NCBI GenBank assembly: GCA_004558805.1
Contig: SFDE01000004.1
Coordinates: 65,862 to 129,861 of the forward strand
Length of the DNA stretch: 64,000 bases
Direction of reading: 5' to 3'
From: Faecalibacterium prausnitzii
Lineage (GTDB): Bacteria > Bacillota > Clostridia > Oscillospirales > Ruminococcaceae
The stretch's first letter is position 1; each line of letters begins with the position of its first letter. The position numbers were made by a program, and so were the translations under genes. This document shows, piece by piece, positions 23,788 through 32,077 of the stretch. A model generated the notes under the pieces. That model was not told the DNA's origin, did not search any database, and was given only the letters and a program-made list of their open reading frames with translations.

Positions 23788-25089
23788 ATGAAGCGTTTTT
23801 TGCTGTGGGTCCTGGGCGTCGCCGTAGGCGTTGCGTTGCTGCTGGCGGCGGTGATGGGGGTGAGCTACGCCTTTACCACCGAGGGCAGCAAGCCGGAGGC
23901 GGCGGTGCTGTTTGGGGATGCCCAGCTGCAGCCCAACGGGGACTGCTGGCAGCTGCCGCTGCTGGGCGGAAAGCTGGACAAGGTGTTTGCCTCCCCCACT
24001 ACCCTGACGGTGCAGAAGCTGGGTACCCTGTACACGGCGCACCCGGCGGTGGTGCTGCCGGACTGGGCAAAGTACACCACCCTTACCATCCGGACCGGGG
24101 CGGGAGAGGTGGTATTTGCCGGTTCGGCGGGGGAATACGGAGACTTCCTTTTCCCGGCAAACGGAGAATACAAGGCGGAAATGACGGTCTGGCGGCTGCC
24201 GGAAGGCGGCACGGCGGCACAGTTTGAGGGGGGCAGCACCGGGGCACTGCGGAAGAACTCCGGGCTGGAGCGCCCCGCAAAGCCCACGGGCTGGTATCAC
24301 TACGCCTTCCGCTTTACCCTGCAGGCAAGCGCCGAAGTGGCGTTCTCCGCCGAGCGGGTGGAGCAGGGGGGCGTTGTGGGAGTGCGCATCTCCGGCATGA
24401 CCGGGGACAGCGCCCCGGTCATTGAGACCGACCTTGGCAGCGTGCCCTGCGTCCGTGCTGCCGAAGGCTGGCGGGGGTACATCCCGGCGGCGTACAATGC
24501 CTATTCCGGGGGGCATGAGGTAAAGGTCACGGTAAACGGCGAGACCCTTACCCGCAGCCTCATCGTGCTGCCCAAGGACTTTGGTACGGTGGAGGTGGAG
24601 CCGGAACCCCCTGCAGAGGAGTCTGCCAATGCAGAATTCCGCAGCGCAGTGTGGTCGCTTTACGAGGCGGCACCCCGGGAAAAACTGTGGCAGGGCGGCT
24701 TTGTCTGCCCGGCGGAAGATTACATGACCCTTGTGGATTACGGACAGGTCAGGGTGGAAAATGGCAGACAGGGCAGCCGCTCCAACTCGGTAAAGCTCTA
24801 CACCATCCCCGGAGAGCCCTGCCGTGCCCCGGCAAAGGGTGTGGTGGTGCTGGCAAAGAAGCTTGCCCTTACCGGCAACACGGTGGTCATCGACCACGGC
24901 TGCGGGGTCCGCAGCTACCTGTACGGTTTGCAGTCCCTGGATGCGGCGGCAGGGCAGAAGGTGGAAAAGGCACAGTCCGTGGGCGTGCTGGGGGAAGATG
25001 TGACCATGGACGTTAAACTGGGCAGCAAGAGCGTGAATCCCTGGCTGCTGTTCCAGACCTCCGGAGGACTGTTCTGGAAAGAAAACTGA
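23788..25089 (+). CDS. Secreted or membrane-anchored protein with degenerate M23 (LytM) domain
   Basis: 433 aa from ATG 23788, preceded by AAGAAGGAGG. One N-terminal hydrophobic segment (FLLWVLGVAVGVALLLAAV) anchors or exports it. Residues about 40-260 form beta-rich repeats of unknown family. The last 110 residues have the layout of an M23 peptidase (PGEPCRAPAKGVVV, then GNTVVIDHGCGVRSYLYGL, ending KSVNPWLLF), but the zinc ligands are gone: the HxxxD position reads NSVK, the second His of the HxH-type loop is Leu in YGL, and the final H-L-H block reads MDVK. It is probably a non-catalytic regulator of a cell-wall enzyme, like EnvC or NlpD. Confidence 0.65.
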   Translation: MKRFLLWVLGVAVGVALLLAAVMGVSYAFTTEGSKPEAAVLFGDAQLQPNGDCWQLPLLGGKLDKVFASPTTLTVQKLGTLYTAHPAVVLPDWAKYTTLTIRTGAGEVVFAGSAGEYGDFLFPANGEYKAEMTVWRLPEGGTAAQFEGGSTGALRKNSGLERPAKPTGWYHYAFRFTLQASAEVAFSAERVEQGGVVGVRISGMTGDSAPVIETDLGSVPCVRAAEGWRGYIPAAYNAYSGGHEVKVTVNGETLTRSLIVLPKDFGTVEVEPEPPAEESANAEFRSAVWSLYEAAPREKLWQGGFVCPAEDYMTLVDYGQVRVENGRQGSRSNSVKLYTIPGEPCRAPAKGVVVLAKKLALTGNTVVIDHGCGVRSYLYGLQSLDAAAGQKVEKAQSVGVLGEDVTMDVKLGSKSVNPWLLFQTSGGLFWKEN

Positions 25090-25096
25090 GTTTTTC

Positions 25097-25122
25097 TGTA
25101 ACGTTTTCTCTCTTTCTGCGTT
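25097..25122 (+). promoter_or_regulatory. Putative ECF-sigma promoter of the anti-sigma/sigma operon
   Basis: TGTAAC (25097-25102), exactly 16 nt, then CGTT (25119-25122) resembles the ECF pattern TGAAAC-N16-CGTC, 37 nt upstream of the anti-sigma start. This suggests autoregulation by the sigma factor encoded here. Confidence 0.55.
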
Positions 25123-25158
25123 ATTAGGGTGAAAGCACCCGAAAAGGAGGGAACGTTC

Positions 25159-25851
25159 ATGAAAATGGAATGTGACGTGATCCGGGACCTGCTGCCCCTG
25201 TATGCAGAAAAGATCGCCAGTCCCGCAACCAATGCGCTGGTGGAACAGCACCTTGCAGAGTGCCCCGACTGCCGTGCCCAGCTGGAACAGATGGAGCAGC
25301 CGCTGCCGGTGCAGCCGGAGCTGCAGCCGGAGGCACCGCTGGAAAATATCCGCAGGACCCTGCGCAAAAAAAGCATCCGCACGGCGGCGGCAGCGGTGCT
25401 GGCGGTGCTGTGCGCCGTGGGGCTGGTGTTCTGGATGGGCAGTGCCAAAGCCCCGGTGACGGTGGAGCAGGCAAAGATCTGGACCTACAACAAACGGGAA
25501 GAACAGGCAGACCTCTGTGTGCTGGAGGTGCAGGGAGAGAATGTCCGGCTGGAGCTGGAAGGCTCCTTTAACTGGGGCAAGCCCTCCATCACGGTCCGGG
25601 CGGTGCGCTACGCCTTCCCGGGCATCCACAAGGCACTGGAAGGGCTGCTGGGAGCGGGAGCTTCCGATACCAGCATCGCAGTTTCCGGTACTCAGCTGCT
25701 GACCGTGGAATGCGCCGACGAGACCCGCCACTACCGGGATGGGCAGCAGGTGCAGCGGTATATCCTGAAAGAGGCAGACGGCACCCAGACCGAGGTCTAC
25801 GCACCGGAGGGAGACTATACGCTGGAAAACGGCGTGGTGGAGAAGGGCTGA
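25159..25851 (+). CDS. Anti-sigma factor with zinc-finger (zf-HC2) domain
   Basis: 230 aa from ATG 25159, with AAAGGAGGG upstream. The N-terminal cytoplasmic domain has MECDVIRDLLPLYAEK and the zinc motif H-x3-C-x2-C in EQHLAECPDC, typical of ZAS anti-sigma factors. One membrane helix (AAVLAVLCAVGLVFWMG, about residues 80-97) is followed by an extracytoplasmic domain of about 130 residues that probably senses an envelope signal. The sigma gene starts 2 nt after its stop. Anti-sigma upstream of sigma is the reverse of the commonest order. Confidence 0.85.
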   Translation: MKMECDVIRDLLPLYAEKIASPATNALVEQHLAECPDCRAQLEQMEQPLPVQPELQPEAPLENIRRTLRKKSIRTAAAAVLAVLCAVGLVFWMGSAKAPVTVEQAKIWTYNKREEQADLCVLEVQGENVRLELEGSFNWGKPSITVRAVRYAFPGIHKALEGLLGAGASDTSIAVSGTQLLTVECADETRHYRDGQQVQRYILKEADGTQTEVYAPEGDYTLENGVVEKG

Positions 25852-25853
25852 CG

Positions 25854-26339
25854 ATGGACATGGACACCATTTACCGGCTCTACTTCCGGGATGTGTTTCT
25901 GTTTTTAAAGGGGCTTACCGCCAACGACGGGCTGGCGGAGGAGCTGACCCAGGAGACCTTTTTCCGGGCGCTGAAAGGGCTGGAACACTACGACGGCAAA
26001 CAGGATGTGCGGGCGTGGCTGTTCACCGTGGCACGCAACGCCTGCTACGACCACTGCCGCCGGGCAAAGCACGCCGCCCCTCTGGAGGATGCGGAAACAA
26101 AAGCCGCCGACAGCCCGGACATTGCCCAGCTGCTGGTGGATGAGGACGCCGCCTTTACGGTGCACCAGTGCCTTCACACTCTGGAAGAGCCCTACAAGGA
26201 GGTGTTCAGCCTCCGGGTCTTTGGGGAGCTGCCTTTTGAAAAGATCGGAGCGATCTTTGGGCACAACGCCGCATGGGCGCGGGTGACCTATTACCGTGCC
26301 AAGACCCGCATCCAGACCATGCTGGAACAGCGAAAATGA
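25854..26339 (+). CDS. ECF-family RNA polymerase sigma factor
   Basis: 161 aa from ATG 25854. Region 2 is visible as GLAEELTQETFFRALKGL and DVRAWLFTVARNACYDHCRR; region 4 as LEEPYKEVFSLRVFGELPFEK with the helix-turn-helix continuing to VTYYRAKTRIQ. Regions 1.1 and 3 are absent, as in ECF sigmas. It should be held inactive by the membrane anti-sigma factor encoded immediately upstream and, when freed, transcribe this operon and an unknown regulon. Longer in-frame extensions run back through the anti-sigma gene and are rejected. Confidence 0.9.
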   Translation: MDMDTIYRLYFRDVFLFLKGLTANDGLAEELTQETFFRALKGLEHYDGKQDVRAWLFTVARNACYDHCRRAKHAAPLEDAETKAADSPDIAQLLVDEDAAFTVHQCLHTLEEPYKEVFSLRVFGELPFEKIGAIFGHNAAWARVTYYRAKTRIQTMLEQRK

Positions 26340-26340
26340 T

Positions 26341-26379
26341 AAAAAACAACACCGGAGCGTCCGAAGATGCTCCGGTGTT
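26341..26379 (-). terminator. Terminator between ECF sigma and aldo/keto reductase genes
   Basis: AACACCGGAGC (26348-26358) and GCTCCGGTGTT (26369-26379) form an 11-bp stem. The T-run side (GTTTTTTATC) lies on the minus strand, so it mainly serves the aldo/keto reductase transcript, which would pass through element copy B first. Confidence 0.75.
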
Positions 26380-26424
26380 CCATTTCGCAGGTGGGGTCGC
26401 AGTTACGACCCCTTCTGTGAAAAA

Positions 26425-26522
26425 GTGGCTCAGAAACGCCCGCAGGCGTTTCTGAGCCACAAATTATAAAATATTCTTTCCGCTGAAAATGGCTGGAGCA
26501 CAAGCGGAAGCCATTTCAATCG
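26425..26522 (+). repeat. CGCA-hairpin/pseudoknot element, copy B (best preserved)
   Basis: CTGTGAAAAA, then a perfect 16-bp hairpin (26425-26440 with 26445-26460) with loop CGCA, then AAATTATAAAATATTC, then TCCGCT (26479-26484), ATGGCT (26489-26494), AGCGGA (26503-26508) and AGCCAT (26509-26514), ending TTCAATCG. TCCGCT:AGCGGA and ATGGCT:AGCCAT interleave as an H-type pseudoknot, and the two 3' strands are directly adjacent, which would allow coaxial stacking. Confidence 0.78.
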
Positions 26523-26533
26523 TTACACGCAGA

Positions 26534-27517
26534 TCAGGAAATGGAATCCACGTCCCACTTCATGCGGACGGCGTCGGCACCATCCAGCTTCAGGTGCAGG
26601 GCGGCGGCGTTGTCCCGTGCCTGCTCCGGGGTCCGTGCACCGCACAGCACATGGAGCCCGGGGATCATCCGGGCGGTGAGGGCGATGACCAGCTGGGTCA
26701 GGGTGCAGTCGTACTTTTCGGTAAGATCCTTCCAGTTTGCCAGCATGGCAAGCGCCTGTGCCCGGCGTGCAGGCTGGAAGCTGGGGTTAGAGTTCCGGGT
26801 GCTGCCCTCCGGGTAGGTGGTGTCCATGGTCACCTTGCCGGTGAGCAGACCCTGTTCCAGGGGAGAGTATGCCTGCACCGACACCCCCAGCTCCTTGCAG
26901 GTGGGCAGCAGCTGCTTTTCGATGCGGCGGGTCAGCAGGCTGTATTTTTCCTGGATCACGTCCAGCTCGCCGTAACGGCAGTAGCCACGGATGATGTCAG
27001 CGGTGACGTTGGATGCGCCGATGGCACGGATCTTGCCCTGCTCCTTCAGCTTCATCATTGCCTCCACCGTTTCCTCCAGAGGGTAAAGCCCAAAATCCGG
27101 GGTCTGCCAGTGGGTGTACAGCACGTCCAGATGATCGGTGCCCAGACGGCGCAGGCTGTCCTCCACGTCCTCGATGATGCTCTGGGCGGACAGGTCCCGG
27201 TAGACGGTGACCCCGTCCACCACCTTGTGGAGCACCGGGGTCTCGTGGCGCCATTCCAGACCGCACTTGGTGGAAAGCACCACCTTATCCCGGTCCAGAT
27301 GCTTCAGCGCTTCGCCCACCACAGTCTCGCTGTGGTACAGCCCGTAGATGGGGGCGGTGTCGATCCACTGGATGCCTGCCTCCACAGCGGCAAGGATCGC
27401 CTTGACCGACAGGGCGTCGTCGTTGTCGCCCCACCATGCACCGCCGCCGATCGCCCAGGTGCCCATGCCAAGAAAGGGCACCTGGATGCCGCTCTTGCCA
27501 ATGTTGATATTTTTCAT
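26534..27517 (-). CDS. Aldo/keto reductase
   Basis: 327 aa. TIM-barrel NAD(P)H-dependent reductase with the AKR tetrad recognisable: Asp in WIDTAPIYG, Tyr in the same IYG, Lys in VVLSTKCGLEW and His in LYTHWQTPD. The C-terminal block LTQLVIALTARMIPGLHVLCGARTPEQ is the cofactor-binding end (given here only as landmarks near residues 270-305). It is cytoplasmic and probably reduces a carbonyl compound; the substrate is unknown. Monocistronic, ending towards element copy B and a terminator. Confidence 0.9.
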   Translation of the reverse strand: MKNINIGKSGIQVPFLGMGTWAIGGGAWWGDNDDALSVKAILAAVEAGIQWIDTAPIYGLYHSETVVGEALKHLDRDKVVLSTKCGLEWRHETPVLHKVVDGVTVYRDLSAQSIIEDVEDSLRRLGTDHLDVLYTHWQTPDFGLYPLEETVEAMMKLKEQGKIRAIGASNVTADIIRGYCRYGELDVIQEKYSLLTRRIEKQLLPTCKELGVSVQAYSPLEQGLLTGKVTMDTTYPEGSTRNSNPSFQPARRAQALAMLANWKDLTEKYDCTLTQLVIALTARMIPGLHVLCGARTPEQARDNAAALHLKLDGADAVRMKWDVDSIS

Positions 27518-27603
27518 ATACTTTCCCTCCTGCCAGCAGTGTTTCCCCCGGAGGGGACCCTTTATTCGATGGCTGACATACTACGTTGTATTTTTTGTTC
27601 TAT

Positions 27604-27649
27604 AAAAAGAGAGCTGCAGCCACGGGGCAGACCCCGCACCGCAGCTCTC
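27604..27649 (-). terminator. Terminator of prfC
   Basis: On the minus strand GAGAGCTGC pairs with GCAGCTCTC (27649-27641 with 27617-27609), enclosing a CGGGG/CCCCG hairpin, followed by TTTTT (27608-27604). Confidence 0.85.
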
Positions 27650-27656
27650 CTTCAAC

Positions 27657-29261
27657 TTAGATATTGCCGAACTCGCTGAGTTCCAGCGTTTCGTTGTGGG
27701 TCTCTGCCCAGCGCACCGCCCAGTCGGAGGTGAACAGCAGCAGACGGTTGCCCTTCATATCCTCCACAGCCTTGGTGTCGCTGGTCAGGTCCAGATCCCG
27801 GAGGTTGTAGGTGTCGGGGTCGTTCTTCACCCAGCGCAGCTGTTCAAAGGGCAGCTGCTGCATCCGGATCTCCACGTTGTATTCGGTGTTCAGGCGGTAC
27901 TCCAGCACTTCCAGCTGCAGCACGCCCACGACGCCGACCACCACTTCTTCCATGCCGCCGCCCACTTCCCGGAAGATCTGGATGGCGCCCTCCTGGGCGA
28001 TCTGCTCCATGCCCTTTACGAACTGCTTGCGCTTCATGGTGTCCTTCTGCTCGATGCGGGCAAAGTGCTCGGGAGAGAAGGTGGGGATGCCTGCAAACTG
28101 GACCTTCTTTTTGCCGGTGCACAGGGTGTCACCGATGGAGAAGATGCCCGGGTCAAACAGACCGATGATGTCGCCGGCGTATGCCTCGTCCACGATGGCA
28201 CGGTCCTGTGCCATCAGCTGGGTGCCGGTGGCAAGCTTGATGTTCTTGCCCTGCTGCACATGGTATGCTTCCATGCCCCGCTCAAACTTGCCGGAGCAGA
28301 TCCGCATAAAGGCGATGCGGTCCCGGTGTGCCTTGTTCATGTTCGCCTGGATCTTGAAGATGAAGGCAGAGAACTCGTCCCGGCAGGGATCCACCGCCTC
28401 GCCGGTGAGGCAGTCCACCCGCGCCAGAGGGGCGGGGGTGAGCCGCAGGAAGTTTTCCAGGAAAGGCTCCACGCCAAAGTTGGTCAGGGCAGAACCAAAG
28501 AACACAGGGCTCAGCTCGCCCCGCTGCACCTTGTCCAGATCAAACTCCTCGGCAGCGCCGTCCAGCAGCTCGATCTCGTCCGACAGCTGCTGGTGCAGGT
28601 AGGGGGTCAGCAGATCGTCCAGAGAGGGATCGCCCAGCTCTGCCTCGATCTCGTCCACCTTTTTGACGCCGTTGGCACGTCCATCGCTGGAGAAGGCAAG
28701 GACCTTCCGGGTGCTGCGGTCGAACACGCCCTTGAACTCCTTGCCGCAGCCGATGGGCCAGTTCATGGGATAGGTCTTGATGCCCAGGATCTCCTCGATG
28801 TTTTCCATCAGCTCAAAGGGGTCCCGTGCCTCCCGGTCCATCTTGTTGATAAAGGTAAAGATGGGGATGTGGCGCAGAGTGCACACCTTGAACAGCTTGA
28901 TGGTCTGTGCCTCAACGCCCTTGGCGGCGTCGATGACCATGACGGCAGAGTCGGCTGCCATCAGGGTGCGGTAGGTGTCCTCAGAGAAGTCCTGATGTCC
29001 CGGAGTGTCCAGAATGTTCACGCACTTGCCGGCGTAGTTGAACTGCAGCACCGAGGAAGTCACCGAGATGCCGCGCTGCTTCTCAATGTCCATCCAGTCG
29101 GACACAGCGTGTTTGGCGCTCTGCTTGCCCTTGACGGAACCTGCCTGATTGATGGCTCCGCCGTACAGCAGCAGCTTTTCGGTGAGGGTGGTCTTACCGG
29201 CGTCGGGATGGCTGATGATAGCAAACGTCCGGCGGCGCTGGATCTCTTCACGATTTGTCAT
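27657..29261 (-). CDS. prfC: Peptide chain release factor 3
   Basis: 534 aa translational GTPase. The G domain carries SHPDAGKTTLTEKLL (P-loop), QRGISVTSS (switch), NILDTPGHQDF and TFINKMDR. It is distinguished from EF-G by lacking the long domain IV and by its length near 530 aa, typical of RF3. It recycles RF1 and RF2 after termination. Start ATG 29261; upstream lies a good minus-strand promoter at about 190 nt, so the leader is long. Confidence 0.95.
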   Translation of the reverse strand: MTNREEIQRRRTFAIISHPDAGKTTLTEKLLLYGGAINQAGSVKGKQSAKHAVSDWMDIEKQRGISVTSSVLQFNYAGKCVNILDTPGHQDFSEDTYRTLMAADSAVMVIDAAKGVEAQTIKLFKVCTLRHIPIFTFINKMDREARDPFELMENIEEILGIKTYPMNWPIGCGKEFKGVFDRSTRKVLAFSSDGRANGVKKVDEIEAELGDPSLDDLLTPYLHQQLSDEIELLDGAAEEFDLDKVQRGELSPVFFGSALTNFGVEPFLENFLRLTPAPLARVDCLTGEAVDPCRDEFSAFIFKIQANMNKAHRDRIAFMRICSGKFERGMEAYHVQQGKNIKLATGTQLMAQDRAIVDEAYAGDIIGLFDPGIFSIGDTLCTGKKKVQFAGIPTFSPEHFARIEQKDTMKRKQFVKGMEQIAQEGAIQIFREVGGGMEEVVVGVVGVLQLEVLEYRLNTEYNVEIRMQQLPFEQLRWVKNDPDTYNLRDLDLTSDTKAVEDMKGNRLLLFTSDWAVRWAETHNETLELSEFGNI

Positions 29262-29449
29262 AAGTTGTCGGTCTCCTATAAAAATTGCCCTGCAGGGCAG
29301 AGAATGAATGGCAGACAGGTGGTGTCTTACATGGGAGCCTCCATCCTGCTTTCTGAGAAGAACCTCTCCGTCATGCCGCCTCCCCCTGGGGAGCAGGCAC
29401 GGCGTCAGCCGGGACGGAGAGAGTTCCTGTTTTTACACATACGCACCCT

Positions 29450-29478
29450 ATTCTATACGAAAACGGGTGATAATGCAA
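29450..29478 (-). promoter_or_regulatory. Promoter for prfC
   Basis: On the minus strand TTGCAT (29478-29473), a 17-nt spacer and TAGAAT (29455-29450). The 190-nt leader contains a degenerate palindromic patch (CTCTCCGTC to GACGGAGAG, about 29369-29423). Confidence 0.65.
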
Positions 29479-29487
29479 GAGTTTTCG

Positions 29488-30354
29488 TTATTTTTTCAGG
29501 ATGATGCAGGGCAGAGGGGCGGTATCTGCCCAATTGGCAAAATCACACACCAGCACGGTGAAATCTTTCAGCGGAAGTGCCCGCAGCCATGCCAGCACCG
29601 CCTGTTTCTCATCGGTGCCGATGACCTGCCCGCTGTAGAGGATGGCGCTGACCACTCCCCCGGGGCGCACCGCCTGCAGGGCGGCTTCCAGCGCCGGGAT
29701 GCTGCTTTGGGCGGTGGAGAACACGGCGTGGTCTGCCCCGGGCAGCCAGCCAAAGTTGAACATCACCGCATCGGCGGTGCCGGGCTCCACATACTGCAGC
29801 AGGTCGGTGTGGCTGGTGCAGACAAGCTCGTACCGGTCGGCGGGCACGCCTGCCCGCTCCAGCCGGGCACGGGTGGAGGCGATGGCGTCAGGCTGGATGT
29901 CAAAGCCCAGCACCCTGCCTGCCGGGGCGGTGATGCCGCACAGAAAAGCGGTGTCGCCGCCGTTGCCGCAGGTGGCATCCACGCACAGCCGGGGGCTTTC
30001 CAGCCGGGCGGCAAGAAAGTCCTGTATGAACTTTACGGCGGTCAGGTCCGGGGTGCGGCGGCGGCAGAGCCGGTCTCCCTCCGCTTCAAAGCCAAATTTA
30101 GCCCAGAACGCCTCTTCTCCCGGCTCCATCGGCAGGGGAGCGGTAAAAAGGGTGGCGGTCTCCCGGTCATAGCCGCCAAAGGTGCGCAGCACCTCCTTCA
30201 GCAGATAGGAGCCGTAGCCCTTGCGCCGCCACCGGGGCAGGATGCAAAGCCCCGCAAGGTCCGCCCCCTTTGCTGTGGGCTGAAGGGTGCAGGACCCGAT
30301 CTCTTCTTTTTCCTTGTAAAGGGCAAAGCCCCGGGGAGTGCGGCGCAGTTCCAT
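29488..30354 (-). CDS. GNAT acetyltransferase fused to MnmM/YtqB-type methyltransferase
   Basis: 288 aa with two domains. Residues 1 to about 95 look like a GNAT acetyltransferase, with the acetyl-CoA loop LPRWRRKGYGSYLL and a trailing AFWAKFGFEAEG. Residues about 105-288 match the rRNA_methylase/YtqB family: SAM site VDATCGNGGDTAFL, the signature VMFNFGWLPGADH, and a late LYSGQVIGTDEK. The Bacillus YtqB protein (MnmM) methylates nm5U at tRNA wobble position 34. The fused GNAT domain could act on the same tRNA or be unrelated. ATG 30354 is preceded by GGAGGAACT. Confidence 0.8.
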   Translation of the reverse strand: MELRRTPRGFALYKEKEEIGSCTLQPTAKGADLAGLCILPRWRRKGYGSYLLKEVLRTFGGYDRETATLFTAPLPMEPGEEAFWAKFGFEAEGDRLCRRRTPDLTAVKFIQDFLAARLESPRLCVDATCGNGGDTAFLCGITAPAGRVLGFDIQPDAIASTRARLERAGVPADRYELVCTSHTDLLQYVEPGTADAVMFNFGWLPGADHAVFSTAQSSIPALEAALQAVRPGGVVSAILYSGQVIGTDEKQAVLAWLRALPLKDFTVLVCDFANWADTAPLPCIILKK

Positions 30355-30582
30355 GACAGTTCCTCCTTGACGACCATACAGCCAGCGGATAAAATAGGGG
30401 AAGACCCCCGGCTTTTACAATACCCATTCCGGCGGAAGCTGTCAAGGGGAAAAGCAGGACCTTATTTCACAGTTTCTTCACGGCGCCAGCGATGGATTTT
30501 CACAATTGACCGCTACAATAATGACAGCTCAGAGGAACGGCATTCCTGTGAGAGGATCCTGGAAGGGAAGGAAGTATTCAGT

Positions 30583-31986
30583 ATGGACAACGAGAACAAG
30601 TGGGAATTCAATTATTCCTCTTCTAATAACCCTGCCGGCACCCCCGGTGCGGGCAGTGGCTACCCCAACGTGGGCAGCAGCGGTCTGAACACCGCAAACC
30701 GGTACAATCAGTACGGCTATGAGGACCCCCTCCCCCGGGAGGAGCCCCAGCAGCCCACCGGCGGGGCAACGCCCCCGCCCAATGTGCCTCCCATGACCGG
30801 GCAGCAGGGAGCACCTCAGCCACCCAGAAAGAAAAAGCACGCCGCCGACGGCGGGCGCATCGTCCGCAGTGTGGTGGCGTTGGTGCTGGCAGGGGCAATG
30901 GGCTTTCTGGGCGGCTTTGCCGGGGCGCAGCTCAGCGGCGGCACCAACCGGGTGGTCATCCAGCAGGCGGCACCCTCTGCCTCCTCCGGCAGCGCCGACA
31001 GCTCCATCAGCTCGGCAGCCGCAGCCGGCAGCAGCCTGACCACTGAGCAGGTGGCAGAGCTGGTGAGTCCCAGTGTGGTGGTCATAACCACCGAGCAGGT
31101 AGTTTACTCTCAGTGGTCCTGGTACGGACAGAGTCAGGTGGAGAGCGGTGCCGGCAGCGGCGTCATCATCAGCTCCGACGGCTATATCCTCACCTGTGCC
31201 CATGTGGTGGATGGAGCTTCCACCATCACGGTGACCATTGACGACAAGGACTATTCCGCCACTCTGGTGGGAGAGGATACCACCAGCGACATTGCAGTGG
31301 TCAAGATCGATGCCACCGGGCTGACGCCTGCCACCGTAGGCGACAGCGATGGTCTGAAGGTGGGGCAGAACGTCATGGCAGTGGGCAACCCGCTGGGTGA
31401 GCTGGGAGGCACCGTCACCGGCGGCATGATCAGCGCACTGAACCGCAGCGTCACCATCCAGGGCTCCAGCTCCACCAACACCATGTCCCTGATCCAGATG
31501 GACGCATCCGTAAGCCCCGGCAACTCCGGCGGCGGTCTGTTCAACATGAGCGGTGAGCTGGTGGGCATCGTCAACGCCAAGTCCTCCGACAGCGATGCCG
31601 AGGGTCTGGGTTTTGCCATCCCCATCAACGACGCCATCAAGGTGGCGCAGCAGCTGCTGGAAAACGGCTATGTCACCGGTCGCCCCTATCTGGGCATCAC
31701 CTATCTGGGTGTGGAAGACGCTCAGACCGCAGCACAGCTGGGGGTCTCTGCCTACGGTGTGTATGTGGTGGACGTGGTCAAGGGCGGTCCTGCTGAGGCA
31801 GGCGGGCTGAAAGCGGGGGACCGCATCGTCAGCATTGACGGCACCGAGATCGGTACCAAGGACGATCTCAGCAGCCTGATGCAGACCCACAGCGCCGGAG
31901 ATGTGCTGTCCATCACCGTGGCACGGCAGGGACAGATGCAGACCGTCAGCGTGACTCTGGGAGAAAAGAACGCATCCAACAGCTGA
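30583..31986 (+). CDS. htrA: HtrA/DegP-type membrane-anchored serine protease
   Basis: 467 aa from ATG 30583, preceded by GGAAGGGAAGGAAG. A cytoplasmic Pro/Gln/Asn-rich N terminus of about 85 residues leads to a membrane anchor (SVVALVLAGAMGFLGGFAGA). The trypsin-like domain has the triad in LTCAHVVDG (His), TSDIAVVKI (Asp) and GNSGGGLF (Ser). A C-terminal PDZ domain covers about residues 375-460 (GPAEAGGLKAGDRIVSIDG). It degrades misfolded proteins outside the membrane. Family length is normal. The gene diverges from the GNAT-MnmM gene. Confidence 0.95.
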   Translation: MDNENKWEFNYSSSNNPAGTPGAGSGYPNVGSSGLNTANRYNQYGYEDPLPREEPQQPTGGATPPPNVPPMTGQQGAPQPPRKKKHAADGGRIVRSVVALVLAGAMGFLGGFAGAQLSGGTNRVVIQQAAPSASSGSADSSISSAAAAGSSLTTEQVAELVSPSVVVITTEQVVYSQWSWYGQSQVESGAGSGVIISSDGYILTCAHVVDGASTITVTIDDKDYSATLVGEDTTSDIAVVKIDATGLTPATVGDSDGLKVGQNVMAVGNPLGELGGTVTGGMISALNRSVTIQGSSSTNTMSLIQMDASVSPGNSGGGLFNMSGELVGIVNAKSSDSDAEGLGFAIPINDAIKVAQQLLENGYVTGRPYLGITYLGVEDAQTAAQLGVSAYGVYVVDVVKGGPAEAGGLKAGDRIVSIDGTEIGTKDDLSSLMQTHSAGDVLSITVARQGQMQTVSVTLGEKNASNS

Positions 31987-32016
31987 CCTCCGGGCACAAA
32001 AGAATAGAATGAGCAG

Positions 32017-32054
32017 CAGGGGCTGCGGACCTGACGGTCCGCAGCCCCTGTTTT
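32017..32054 (+). terminator. Terminator between htrA and pullulanase gene
   Basis: A 15-bp perfect GC-rich stem (32017-32031 with 32036-32050), TGAC loop and TTTT. Confidence 0.92.
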
Positions 32055-32077
32055 GTCATTCGAATATCTATGGTTTC

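Noticed and set aside
27696..29504. 602-codon plus-strand frame opposite prfC
   Set aside because: Antisense shadow of a confident RF3 gene.
29308..30582. Long N-terminal extension of the htrA frame
   Set aside because: It would run antisense through the GNAT-MnmM gene; ATG 30583 has a good ribosome site and is followed by a normal HtrA N terminus.
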